NCBI RefSeq assembly: GCF_002234675.1
Contig: NC_019864.2
Coordinates: 14,959,582-15,023,581 of the forward strand
Length of the DNA: 64,000 nt
From: Oryzias latipes
Lineage: Eukaryota; Chordata; Actinopteri; Beloniformes; Adrianichthyidae
Direction: 5' to 3'
The position numbers were made by a program, and so were the translations under genes. Shown here piece by piece: positions 1 to 11,684 of the stretch. Each line of letters starts with the position of its first letter. Positions within the stretch are counted from its first letter, which is position 1. Under the pieces are notes generated by a model. It did not search any database and was not told where the DNA came from. It saw only the letters and a list, made by a program, of their open reading frames with translations.

Positions 1-41
1 TAGAGGAAAGTGCTGCTTCTAGAAAGGTTTCCAGTGCTCAC

Positions 42-2611
42 CAGGTCCATCGAGGTACTGAGACAAAGAGAAATGCAGTCGGACCACGACTGGTTCTGAT
101 GGACTGATTGCCCAAGCAGTGGCCACTTGCTCCTGCAAAAACAAAAACAGTCCTTATATTTCAAAATACAGAGTTTATACTCATTGGAACATGCCCCTTA
201 ATGTCTGTGAGAAAGGTGAAGCTTTCAGTCTCATAAACCATTGATTTAATTTTCAGGTGTGTTGTTGCTGATCGAGGTGAAGATGAGATTTTATGTAGAA
301 AGTCCTGCCTCATTCACCTGGATGACCCAAGTTCAAATCCCAGTTAGGGTCCATTTTTAGATGTGAGCAAAATGAGACTTAAGAGAGTCAAGCAGTGTTT
401 TTCAACCAGTGTGTCACGGTACATTACTGTGTGTTTAAGGGATTGTGAGGCAGCAAAATCATAATGGTAGAAATTGCTATGTTTGATTTGACTTTCTTGC
501 ATTTTAAATAAAAAGTACATTTGCTGCAGCAGGAGGGTCTTGTTTGAGACGGGGTGTATTTTATTTTGAAAGGAACTTGTCAAAATTTAAATAAATCAAA
601 ATAGTCACATATAGAAAAATAACAGTTATACTTTAATCATTGTAAATATTTGAAAAGCCACAATTTTTAAATGAACGACTTAATTAGCACAGAAACATAG
701 TAAACAGCGTTTTTCTAAACAAGAAAGTGGAGCTTTGTGCCTCTTGTAGCGTTAAAGGTTGCAGACCCCTGACCCAGAGCAACATAGAGACAACTGGAAG
801 TTTTGTGTCCAAAAATCTGCAAGAAGCAACTCCCAGCAAGAGAATAAAGAGATGCAACACAACTGCTACAGAAAGGGTGGAGCCAGAACAAAACATTACA
901 GAGGAGACATTATCATGTTCATATTCCAAGATTGGTATCAAGCCAGAGCGGAATATAGCAAGAACGTCTGACCTCAGGTTGAAGATCACATCCAACATGA
1001 GCACCAGGAACAGGGATATGACTTTAAAATATCACTACGTACAACACATTACAATCTATAACCTTCTCTTTGATTCATATTTAGGACTTAAACATCTAAA
1101 TGTATTTTACAAATATTTATTTATTTTGTTGATTTTTTTCAGCAGTTTTAAAATCTCATTTTGATACCCATCATTTGTTTAGTCGAGCAGTTTCATGGAT
1201 GTAAAATATCCATGTTTTCGGCAACAATAGTTGTTAATATTACCTATTTTATTTTCCTCCTAATGTGAATAAAAGAAGCCTAATTTACCAGCCTTAATTC
1301 AGCAACAGATAATACTAGCCGCCCCCTGCAGTCAACAGTTTTCAGGAAACTCCTAAAGGTTTTCAGAGGTTAGACCGAGATTTTTATAAATCACCTATGG
1401 TATGGTATAATATTTTTTAACAATTTTCTTTTCTAAATAAAAAAATTACTAAAAGAACAAAATAAAATCAATGGAAGAACAGAAGGATTTAAGATATTTT
1501 CTGATCTGTGCACATTCTTTATAAAAGACAGAAAAATAGACAATCCAGTACATTCCCTCTACTTCAAGAATTTGGGAGGAACTTAACTTACAGTCAAACA
1601 GCTGGCTTTAATTTTCAAGTCAACGTCAACGCCATCAATCAACTCATGTTCCCTAAAAGAAAGAAGCATGCAAAGGAAGAATGACGCAGAGGATCAGCAC
1701 ACGCATCCCCTTATTTACAGAGAACTAATTAAAAAAATATATATAATTAAAAGTTTACCTGACAGCAACTGCAGTGTCTGAGTACAGAGTAGTGACGTCT
1801 CTGAGGTCTTTGTCCAGCTGGGGGTGTCGATTCAGGTCAGTGGCACAGCTCCGCTGCTGAGAAAGAAAAAACACTAATACACTTAACGTCTATATAGCAG
1901 CTCAGCTCCTGAAGTTGTGGGGTGGTAGCTGTAGAAGAGGCTGGAAAGGAAAGTATTTGAATCTTGCTTGTTGAATAAATGACTAATGCTTTCTGAGGAC
2001 AGTGCATTTTGAAATCCTGGACATTAAAGAATTGCTGCAAAACATTTCCTATTATGGAAAAATGTGACATATATTTTGCAAACCCTAATCATTTTTTAAC
2101 TTGAGAATTTTTTTTTTTGTTCAGCACAAATAAATCTGAATATAAAATGCAAAATAGTGTAAAAGTGATTCAGGATGATAAAAGGACAATACTTTTAAAT
2201 TTTGATTTAAATTTTGCAATCTTTTCTAGTTGCCAAGTCCAATATTTTTTAAAATGGTTTGTGCAGAAAATCTCAAATAATTATTCAATACAAACTATTT
2301 AGGAACATTTAAAAATACGAAAATGTAATTTACTTGAATTTCACACAGAATCTCATCTGAGTCGCTGTCATCATTACTTCCTTCATCGGTGTAGCCGTCT
2401 GTCCACTGCTCACAATTAGCATCCTGTGGAGTCAAAAGGAAAAACAATAAATCCCAGAAAATCATTTTTTTTCCAATAATAGCCTCCTCTTTTGTTTTGT
2501 TTTAAAAAATAAAATTCACTGAGCAAAAAAACTTGCATTCTTAAATAAACCTGATGTATATATTCAAGCATTGATTTTAAACCATATAGATTGGAATTGG
2601 TATCTCACCAT
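42..2611 (-). CDS. parp6: PARP6-like mono-ADP-ribosyltransferase, N-terminal part (partial at left edge)
   Basis: Five minus-strand coding exons join in phase with GT..AG introns: 2609-2611 (the ATG alone), 2334-2423, 1759-1853, 1592-1652 and 42-132. The first intron splits ATG from GAT, giving M-DANCEQW. An acidic stretch follows, then CATDLNRHPQLDKDL, LIDGVDVDLKIKASCL, and VRLHFSLSQYLDGP in the last visible exon. From memory these align without gaps to the human PARP6 N-terminus (SCAADLYRHPQLDADI, DDVDIDLHINISFL, FSLSQYLDGP). Human PARP8 has a much longer N-terminus, which together with linkage to PKM favours PARP6. The family is placed among mono-ADP-ribosyltransferases; the catalytic domain lies beyond the window. 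The protein is rather diverged from the mammalian one, so it may be one of two teleost ohnologues. An alternative acceptor 3 bases upstream at 1856 (CAGCAG) is possible. The 5' UTR end was not located. Confidence 0.85.
393..771. mobile_element. Non-autonomous hAT-like element inside a parp6 intron
   Basis: The left edge reads cagtgtttttcaacc. The right edge, read on the minus strand, is caggggtctgcaaccttta. Both look like hAT termini, although they match each other only in part. The interior (about 470-570, minus strand) shares aagttcctttca, a ctgctgcagca block and gcaagaaagtcaaa with the outer element at 20068-21986, so the two are one family. No clear 8-bp target duplication remains. It lies in the intron between the exons at 42-132 and 1592-1652. 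Confidence 0.5.
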
Positions 2612-2659
2612 AAGTTCAAATGTGTGTCTCCACTTCAGGAATAACCAGTGTTTGCGCTA

Positions 2660-4621
2660 GTTGACTGTTGCAAAAGAAATAGATGCCACTTTATGAGATG
2701 CTGCCTCCACAATTTGCATAAACAGAGATACATCCCCATTTCTCCAGATTTGTAAAATTTGTTTTATTTGCCACTGTTCCTTACTGTACATCCAGGGATG
2801 TCATTCAATGAAACAAACCAGTAAAATGTTTGAATTTCAACATTAGAATTTAAGTTTGATTATTTCTGAGAGTAAAAAAAGAAGTAACTTACCAATGTGG
2901 GGGAGAAAAAACTGTTTCCTTATATTTTAGCTAAATTTGAAGTCAAAATTCTTTAAGAAAAAACAGAACCCAAAAGGTATTCCTGTGTAGCTGCTCTGGT
3001 GTCTGCCTTTGTTTTCTCCGTTTCTGATTTGAACAGCGAAGTTTCCACACCTTCAGCCTGACTTATAGGTCATGTGACTCACAGCATGTTTTTACGAGGG
3101 GGCGTCAGCTAAGTCTGGTCCAGAGAGAGGTGAAGATGAGACCAGAGGCTGCCGTGCTCCAAAGCTTGATGGCATATTCTCTAATCATGATCCCAGTTTT
3201 GACCCAGGGGTCAAACCTTGCGATCATCGTCACAAAAAAGCAAACTTCTGAAAATTCAAAGCAAGAAACTGTTAAAAGACATCCTTGACAGCGGATCTGA
3301 AGGATGGCGATGTTTGTCGTCTATTAGTCCCCTTGTCTGTGCAGTCACAGACTGACCTTAATCATCAGTTAGCCTTGCTAGCAGACGCCTGCTGCTCTTC
3401 AGTCAGCTCAGATTAGATACATCTTGATCTAAATGCATCTGTGCAGGGCTCCTCTCAAACAGAGCATGTGGAAACGTAATCCACTTAGCAAAAACACCCA
3501 CTCATCTCCGAGGAGAGCCAGGATATTAACAATCCTGCCTCACACTGTCAATGTAAACACAATGGAAGATAGTAAAAATGTATTGGCAGGTATGTCTCAG
3601 TTTAGTCAGTATACCTCAAACTTGATCAACCTCAAAAGTGGTTTTTCATTTAACCATTATTCATTAATCAACCTGCAACCTGCCTTGTCTTATAGAGGGT
3701 TTAGTTCTGTCGTCTGTTTTAAAAGGTTTTTTAACCCGATTTACAGGCTTACTAAATTGGGCGATAAGTTGCAGATCGTGAAGTTCATTCAGGAATTCAG
3801 CTCATGATGTTAACTCCTATTCTTATATTGTATTGTTATAAATTGTGTATTTTTGTATTGTATCTTTGTATTGTATTCTATAAAAAAAAAGACTTAAACT
3901 CCTGAGTTTACTACAGACTGCACGCTATTGTTCTTCCAGTTCACCACAGGAGGGAGCTGCAGATGAGAAACTAAACTCAACCTCAGACCATTCTTTGCAT
4001 CAACATTTCTGTTCAAAACTCCAGAAGAAACTGGGGATTTTAAAAATAGTTTTACCGCTTAAAAAAAACAACTCTAAACAGTATTCATGTTCTCTTTTCC
4101 CCTTACTCCAACTCCTCTTATGACTAGGATGTTTGTTACTATGTGAAGACACAAAGTATGGATTTGTGACGTATTAGATGAAATAAACCTAAGGAAAAAC
4201 TTAAATGTGTTGAAAATACTGACAAACACAAGACCACTGTTGTGACCTGTTGCTTCAATTTTGATCTTAAAAACTCGTCTTTAACTTATTAAATAATTAT
4301 TAGACTAAAAAGTATAGTTCACTTTTTAAATAAAGGTAACTCAGTTTGAATACAAGGTGGTACTTGGTAAATAAAAAATGCTTATTGGTTTCGCCTGGCA
4401 AGCATAGGTCTGTTTAAATCACGAATGTATGCGATTTATTTTCTATCTCTTCAAGAAAAACAGGCCGTGGTTAAACTTGTGAAGAATATTCGATCTAAAT
4501 TTGTTTACACTCTTCAAACTTAGCTATTTTCTGTACAGCACCTGTCGGCTACTTTGCCTCGATTACTGAGCGCTGCTTTAAAGTGTCACCACCGGCCGTA
4601 GCACACCCTACAAAGTAGTCC
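2660..4621. other. Intergenic region between divergent parp6 and pkm, no gene seen
   Basis: No conserved coding segment was recognised. The open frame at 3433-3807 (124 codons) has no recognisable domain, AT-rich codons and no splice context, so I treat it as chance. The region must hold the promoters of both genes. A gtcatgtgac motif near 3069 resembles an E-box/CLEAR-type site, but this is only suggestive. Confidence 0.4.
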
Positions 4622-4692
4622 CTTCTTGAATAAATGCGGCCACCCCAGTCAGAGCCGGAGGCGCCCCGGTCCCTGCAAACTTCTCACGCTAG
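4622..4692 (+). promoter_or_regulatory. pkm: pkm proximal promoter and non-coding exon 1
   Basis: A local GC-rich patch ends in cgctag|gtaagt at 4692/4693, a strong splice donor. It lies about 670 bases before the acceptor (cctgcag, ending 5363) of the exon carrying the ATG. An AT-rich taaatg element near 4631 could serve as a weak TATA-like box. A non-coding first exon followed by an ATG exon is the usual vertebrate PKM layout. The exact transcription start cannot be read from sequence. Confidence 0.55.
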
Positions 4693-5377
4693 GTAAGTAT
4701 AATAGAGACCTTCTTTAACATCTAATTTGATGTTAAACTCAAGAAAAATGTTGTGTTTTTTTATATTATAAAGCTATTCTAGTCCTTTTTCTTCTATTGC
4801 AATAACTTTTCATTGAATCAACACTCAGACAACAGACTTAAAAATGTGAGCACATAAAGCATTTGTCTCTTAATTCTATAACTTTTTTTCTTTAATAGTA
4901 CTTTATTGACCAAGTAACACTTTAGACGTATAACTTTCTCATAATTTTAAATTCTTATAAAGCCATTCATTTGTTTAATAAAAGCCCCTCTTGTGTCCAA
5001 TAAAAAAGTAAATCTCTGAGTAAATCCGCTCATAGTTCTGCAACTGTGCTCTCACGTTGTTGAAGTATTCTGCACTGTGACAGACTTAAATGTAATCCAT
5101 AAATAGGTCACATGATGATTATGAATGTGCTCCAGTGAAAGCAAATGGTTTTTTTTTTGGTTTGTTTTTGTGTCTAAACTCTTCTTTTAGGGACTGTTCT
5201 ACTAATGCTTTTCTTTATTATTGGAGCCAAATCATTTCTTCCACCCTGTAAATGTCACATCAGTGCATTTATTTCTATTTTCGCATAATCCAGTTTATTG
5301 TGTAGTTTAGTATTGCTTCAAGTTCTCCTTTTTCTGTTTGTTTGTGAAGGACTTTTCCTGCAGATACGGATTCAGTC

Positions 5378-8300
5378 ATGTCTAAGGCAAAAGATGCAGC
5401 TTCTTCCATTATGCAGACTCAACAGCTGCATGCTGCCATGGCCGATACCTATATCGAGCACATGTGCCTACTGGACATCGACTCTGAGCCCGCTGTGTCT
5501 CGCAACACTGGCATCGTCTGCACCATCGGTCAGAGTCTACAGATTTTCTGATGCCATACCAGAAAGAACCTGATACTTACTTGAACTGTTCTTTTGGCAC
5601 ACCATGCTTAACACTGATGGCTGTTTCTGCCTACTCACTATTTCAACACAGGGCCTGCATCCCGATCTGTAGACATGGCCAAGGAAATGATAAAAGCTGG
5701 GATGAACATTGCAAGAATGAACTTCTCTCATGGCACCCACGAAGTGAGTGAAAATGAGACTGATTGCTTTGCCTGCTGTAACGCCTTAAATCTGCCGAAA
5801 ATTCAGAGGCAGCAACTTTTTTAACCAACTGGTGATAAAAGCACCTGTGGGGATCATAAACAAGTTTATTTTAAATATTGTAACTCACTAATCAACCTAC
5901 ATCGACACAGAAAAGTGCAGCATAAGTGTGACCATCGGAGAAAAGATTCAGCCGTCAATCTTTGACAGAACTGCCACTCTGACATTTTTCCTGTAGCTTC
6001 TGTTATGAGATCTAAGACCCTGCAGGTCTGTGTTGTAAATTAAAGGCCTACTGTATCAGCCTTTTTGGATGACCTTTCACTGTCGACCTTTAGCCTTTAA
6101 AGCCATGACTTTTGAAATCACTAGAATTGTGAGTGGAGCTTGTTAGCAATATCAAAGCGGTGATAAAGGGACTTAAAGGTAATAATGTACAATAGTTTTG
6201 CAAAAGACACAGCAAACTGAATGTGTTCTTAGAGGAAGCAAACAAATGACCTCCCTGTCATCCGTGTGCCAATTGCCAGTGCAGCTATAAATAGCAGCTA
6301 CACTCACAGCAACAGCAGGGGTAGATTAGGTCAAGAGAAGCAACAAGGGGGAGAACAATGTTGACCAAGAACAGCAACATTCAACAGTTTTCACTGTAGT
6401 TTTTTTTTAGTTTTTTGTTTTTTTTTTGCAGGCAGCCTTTATTTGTGCACAGAATATTCACTGCCCATAAATGGCATTCTGGTAAAGGCAGTAATGTTAC
6501 ATGAGAAAAAATGTCAAATATTCTGCTGAACTCAGGCATCCATGTCAACTATTTTGGGAAAAGGCATGTCATGTGATAAATTGTGTGAAGTTATGCTTCA
6601 ACCTTGACAGTTTTGTAGCCTAGTTGAACTGTCTGACCACCTGTCATTTCTTTTTCTTGGTGTGACCATTTAAAGTGCGAGTCTCTGAGTAAAGCAGGCT
6701 ATAATTACTTGTTTTAAGCAATGTCCATGCTTTGAAAATGTAAGGTTTAGATTAATTTTTTTTATACAGTGATCCATATTCCCTCAACAGTACCATGCTG
6801 AAACCATCAAGAATGTCCGCGAGGCAACCGAGAGCTTTGGTCCAGGTACTGTTGAGTACAGACCAGTGGCCATTGCTCTGGACACCAAGGGACCAGAAAT
6901 CAGGACCGGTCTGATCAAGGGCGTGAGTTCTTACCGCAAAAACAGATGAAGCTTTGTTTTTTCAAAGCAGACAATAACTGATAAAGTGTTTTCTGGTGTG
7001 GTTCAGAGTGGAACCGCAGAGGTGGAGCTCAAAAAGGGTCAGAACATTAAGCTTACCCTTGATGACAAATACAAGGACAACTGCGATGAGAATTATCTGT
7101 GGGTCGACTACAAAAACATTACCAAGGTGCTGCAGGTTGGAAACAACGTCTACATCGATGATGGTCTGATTTCCCTCAAGGTTAAGGAAGTTGGTAAGCA
7201 CCTTTTTTTTAAGTTGAGTGAATTATTCTTTAAGGCTACTTGTGGATGTAATCCTTTCATCTTGCATGTTCTTAGGCAACGACTACCTGATGTGCGAGAT
7301 TGAGAATGGCGGCCTTCTGGGTAGCAAGAAGGGTGTTAACCTACCCGGAGCAGCTGTGGACCTGCCAGCTTTGTCTGAAAAAGACATTCAGGACCTGCAG
7401 TTTGGGCTGGAGCAAGGCGTGGACATGGTCTTTGCATCTTTCATCCGTAAAGCAGCTGACGTTCAAGCTGTCAGGAAAGTTCTGGGTGAGAAAGGCAAGG
7501 ACGTGAAAATCATCAGCAAGCTGGAGAACCACGAGGGCGTGCGCAGGTGGGTGGTTTAGATGTGGCTGTAAAAGGGAGTTTTTTCAAAGATGAAACCATT
7601 TTCTTTTTGATCTTCGTTTTAGGTTTGATGAGATCCTGGAGGCTAGCGATGGCATCATGGTTGCCCGAGGAGACTTGGGCATCGAAATCCCAACAGAGAA
7701 GGTCTTCATTGCCCAGAAAATGATGACTGGCAAGTGCAATAGAATTGGCAAGCCTATCATCTGTGCCACACAGGTATTAGACAAGCTTAATGATGAGTAT
7801 ATTCAAATTCCTTTGCACAAATGAAACTTAGCGGGTTATTTTGTTTATTTACGAAAAGATGCTGGAAAGCATGACCAAGAAGCCACGTCCGACCCGGGCA
7901 GAGGCGAGCGATGTCGCCAATGCTGTCCTGGACGGCAACGACTGCATCATGCTTAGTGGGGAGACTGCTAAGGGAGACTACCCTCTGGAAGCTGTACTCA
8001 CACAGCACAGGGTAAGACTGCTTCTGTTCGACATTTGTGTTGCCTCATGATCAGGATTTGGAAAAACACAAGAATGAGCAGTTGCTGCATGTTTTTGACA
8101 AATTGATATTTGAAACTTTTATGTTTGGTTTGATACTATTCCTGCAAAAACTTGCACAAATCATCAACATTAATAATTTAATAGTTTTTGAGCTTACTGT
8201 AACTTAATCCATTCTGATGATTTTTTTTTACCCTTTAGCATCTTAGGTTTTGTACAGTAAACTAGTATTATTTTTTAAAATATTAGTATTTTAAATCCTC

Positions 8301-10522
8301 TGGTTGTGGAATTGTTGCTGTCTGCATAAATTATAAAGTGATGAGTTATTTTTTGATAATTTATTCAGTAATTGTCAGTATCTTTATAAAGAAAATATTT
8401 TTTGTTTTGAGTGCATGATTTCTTTTAAACATAATTCTTCATGTTAAGGGCCTTTTTAGGCTCTTAGAGGTTTAATTCCTGTAGAGATTCCAATATTTTT
8501 GCCATTTTTTGTGATGCAGAACAGAATGACTGTCACTGACATAAGTCTGGGTGGAACTAACAGCTTGTGTATGATGGTTTCTTTCTGGATGCTGCTGTGT
8601 CATTGCATTGTGCTGTAACTGTGTGCTGTGATTGTTCAAATAGTGTCTGCAGTGCACAGAAACAGTTCCGGACATCATGGCTGCAGCTGTTATTTAGCTT
8701 CTTGTCTGTGTGCTTTCAGGTATGAAGACTTTTGCTCTAAACTTACTTTTATTTGTTCTTTAAAGGACAAACAGATGTTTGTTGAAGCAGTGCAGCCTGA
8801 AGCCTAAAGTTGTCCTGGGGTATATTTTTAAAAAAGTGGGGTTTTTTGTACGTTTAGATTGCTCGTGAAGCCGAGGCGGCCATGTTTCACAGGCAGATGT
8901 TTGAAGAGCTGCGCCGCACCTCCCATCTGACGCGTGACCCCACGGAGAGCGTCGCCATCGGTGCCGTCGAGGCTTCTTTCAAGTGCTGCGCCAGTGCCAT
9001 CATCGTTCTCACCAAGAGCGGCAGGTAAAGCACGTTCACGTCGCGAGAGCAGCTCTCCCCTCCTTCCGCCTGTAACACGGCAGCAATGTGGAAATTAGAG
9101 GGCTGGTTTAAAAAACATACCAGTAAAAGAGAGCAGCAGTGACTTATAAGCGCGCGGCACGCACCCATGCGTGGTCTACGCGGCGCGCGCGCCTTGGCGC
9201 AGCGCGTGCGCCAGAAGTTTCCTTCCACAACAGCGAAGGAAACTTCTGGCATGCAGCAGACCGGCTCTTCCAAACCCGTTGGTGATGGTGGATTTTTTCA
9301 CACTGCTTTTAACGATTGCTTTTAACATGAAAGCTGCGTCATATTGTAGTGGTGGTCACATGCACGTTGGGTCTAATGGCACCAAAGGATTGTGGGATGC
9401 GGCTGATCATGGGTGTTTCTTTTATTGCACCATGACTGATGTGTCTAAGAACTGAGGCTAGGTCCATGCTGTTTGGCTGCTTGAGTGTGTGTCAAAGCAA
9501 TCACGCTTGTTGCTGTACGTAGAATTATGCAGGCAGTCTCCACTCTGAGGCTGCCGGAGCGCTCCTGGCAGCCGTTAAATAAAAGCTTAAATTAGCCGCA
9601 TTATTGAATAAGCTGCAGGGTCCAAAGTTGGTGACAAAAGTAGAGTCTTATAATATGGTAAAATATGGTACTAACTTCTGGCTGGCTTGTATTAAGTGTG
9701 TCTGCATTGACTGCTATCAATGTGTTCTCTTCTTGACACCTCCTTAGATCTGAACTCTGACATTACACAAGCTAATTTTAGCTTGTTTGGGAGTTCCTCA
9801 CATTTAACACACAACACTGTAAGCTGCACTGATTCATATTGTGGAGAAGTTCATATTGTAATTTAATCATATATACTGAAATAGTTTGTTACCCTCCTCT
9901 TATTCAAAACCTTTGCAGATTGATTAACTTTAATCTAAGAAGAAGCTCCACTGCAGATTTCATCAAATTGTTACAAAATTACTACAAAAACATCGGTCTT
10001 CTCGTTTACTTAATGCCAATCATGACCAGATGGTTTGGCTTCCTTGATGCCGGTTTGTGTGGACTGATCGGCACCTAAATCTACAAACATTGATTTTACA
10101 CCTGTTTTTTGCAGGTCTGCTTACATGCTGTCACGGTACAGGCCCCGTGCCCCCATCCTCGCCGTGACACGCTGCGGTCAGACCGCACGCCAGGCTCACC
10201 TGTACCGCGGCGTTTACCCGGTGCTCTACACCAAGAACGCCAATGACGTCTGGGCCGAGGATGTCGACATGCGCGTCAACTTTGCCATGGAATATGGTGA
10301 GTGGAACTTTTATTATTTTTGTTCTTGTTTAGAAAATTGTCATAATTATAGTAAGTGACTGCAGGAGAGAGTGGTCTAATCTCAGATTTATCTATAACTT
10401 ATTTCATCTTTTCAGGCAAGTACCGCAAGTTCTTCAAGTCTGGGGATGTTGCCATTGTAGTGACCGGCTGGCGCCCCGGCTCTGGTTACACCAACACCAT
10501 GAGAGTTGTGCTGGTGCCTTGA
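5378..10522 (+). CDS. pkm: Pyruvate kinase, muscle type (PKM), M2-like isoform
   Basis: This cytosolic glycolytic enzyme converts phosphoenolpyruvate and ADP to pyruvate and ATP as a homotetramer. Coding exons: 5378-5528, 5652-5743, 6791-6922, 7007-7193, 7276-7546, 7623-7773, 7859-8011, 8858-9024, 10115-10296, 10416-10522. Internal sizes (92, 132, 187, 271, 151, 153, 167, 182) equal those I recall for mammalian PKM. The product is 530 residues against 531 in human. Visible motifs are [15 protein letters not shown] with [13 protein letters not shown] (active-site Arg and Asn), [23 protein letters not shown] with the catalytic Lys, [12 protein letters not shown], and [16 protein letters not shown]. 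The C-terminal fructose-1,6-bisphosphate pocket shows LTKSGRS and [15 protein letters not shown]. The start lies 14 bases into the exon that begins at 5364. No frame breaks were seen. I cannot tell pkma from pkmb. Confidence 0.97.
8858..9024 (+). other. pkm: pkm isoform-determining exon (167 bp), M2-like
   Basis: In mammals two mutually exclusive 167-bp exons here (9 and 10) distinguish PKM1 from PKM2. This exon is also 167 bp, from [13 protein letters not shown] to VLTKSGR. The Lys in TKSGR and the block [15 protein letters not shown] match M2, the allosteric form; M1 has TESGR. The MFHRQ start looks more like M1. No second copy beginning IAREAEAA was found in the flanking introns (8012-8857 and 9025-10114). 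Confidence 0.8.
9210..9250. repeat. Perfect 16-bp inverted repeat with 9-nt loop in a pkm intron
   Basis: The left arm gccagaagtttccttc (9210-9225) is the exact reverse complement of the right arm at 9235-9250; the loop is cacaacagc. It lies 186 bases after the isoform exon, next to a CpG-rich patch (gcgcgcg runs, 9148-9210). As RNA it would form a strong hairpin. Function is unknown; it may be a splicing-related structure or a transposon relic. Confidence 0.85.
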
Positions 10523-10654
10523 ACATCATCCAAAGACACTAGTAGAACTAGTTCATGTTCATAGTGCTCTCCACTTAACTTTGGACAGTCAATGAATTAT
10601 TTCCTTCAATATTTTGAGTTTTGTTTTTTTTGTTTCACTTTTAGTTGGAACAAA

Positions 10655-10664
10655 AATAAATAAA
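10655..10664 (+). terminator. pkm: pkm polyadenylation signals
   Basis: Two overlapping AATAAA hexamers lie about 135 bases after the stop codon, following a T-rich 3' UTR. The mRNA probably ends near 10680. Confidence 0.75.
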
Positions 10665-10680
10665 AAGATCACCAGGATTT

Positions 10681-11341
10681 AAGAATTGTCTATTTAATCT
10701 GACATGAGACTGGATGTGTGGATTTTTTATGTCTGCATGAACTTGGTGTTGTACAAGTTAATATTACCATCTCATAATTGTTATGCATTTTGGGATTTCT
10801 GCATTACTTTTAAGTTATTTTATTCAAAATACCTGCAGAAGTAGAAAATAATAGCATCAATATTTTATAATGACTCATAGTCTTGTCTGTTATACTTATA
10901 ATGCTTGATAAATAAGTGAAATTTCAGAAAGCACAGATTAGTAGAGTCTGCAGTAGACTACGAGGTGCAGATCAATTAAACAGAAGTTGAAGTCAGAGTG
11001 AGGTCAGAGGTCATTATTTGTGACGAACAGTATGGTTTCATGCCAAGGAAAGGCACCATACATGCAATATTTGCTTTAAGTGTGTTGTTGGAGAAAAACA
11101 GAGAAGGTCAGAAGGAGCTGCAATTTTATTTTTGTATGTCTAGAAACTTCAAAGGAGGTTCATGAATGTAGTGAGGGAGGGCATTAGTGTGTTTGGTGTG
11201 ATTATCAACACTGTTGACCGAGTTAATTCTTTTACACTTTCAGCGCAATAATGGTCAATACCTGTGGTGTTTGTGGCTGCCATAACTGGCAAAGCCATGA
11301 ATCATGAATTTTATACTGTAGATTTTTTTTCTACTGTAAAC
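10681..11341. other. AT-rich intergenic stretch, no gene seen
   Basis: No coding segment, tRNA or recognised repeat was found between the pkm polyA signal and the first SINE. Confidence 0.5.
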
Positions 11342-11614
11342 GGGCTGCACGGTGGCGCAGAGGTTAGAGCCCTGGCCTCACAGCAAGAAGGCCCCAGTTC
11401 AAGTTTCAAGGTGCTGTGTGGCTTCCTCCCACTGTCCAAAAACATGCCTCGTAGGTTAATTGGTTACTCTAAATTGTCTCTAGGTGTAAATGTGAGTGTG
11501 CATGAGTGTGTGATTTGTGGGGACCTGTCCAGGGCTGCCTTTGCACACAAGTGGAGAGGATTGGTTCCGGCAGCCCCGTGATCCTGAAAGGGACAAAGGG
11601 GGTTTAAAAGATGA
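11342..11614 (+). mobile_element. tRNA-derived SINE, family A
   Basis: The head gggctgcacggtggcgcag continues as a tRNA-like A box (ggcgcagaggttagag) and a B-box-like ccagttcaagtttc. The conserved body follows, with tccaaaaacatgcctcgtag, taattggttactctaaattg and gacctgtccaggg, ending in gatcctgaaagggacaaa. Other copies of this common teleost family lie at 15985-16376, 22010-22316 (minus) and 39408-39690. Confidence 0.8.
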
Positions 11615-11684
11615 AAAAATACTGTAGATTCCCTGCAGTCATCAGTTGTCAGAGAGAAACAACTAAAAGTTGTCAACAGAAGGG

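Noticed and set aside
3433-3807. A 124-codon plus-strand frame between parp6 and pkm
   Set aside because: No recognisable domain, no splice context, and AT-rich codon use like the surrounding non-coding DNA.
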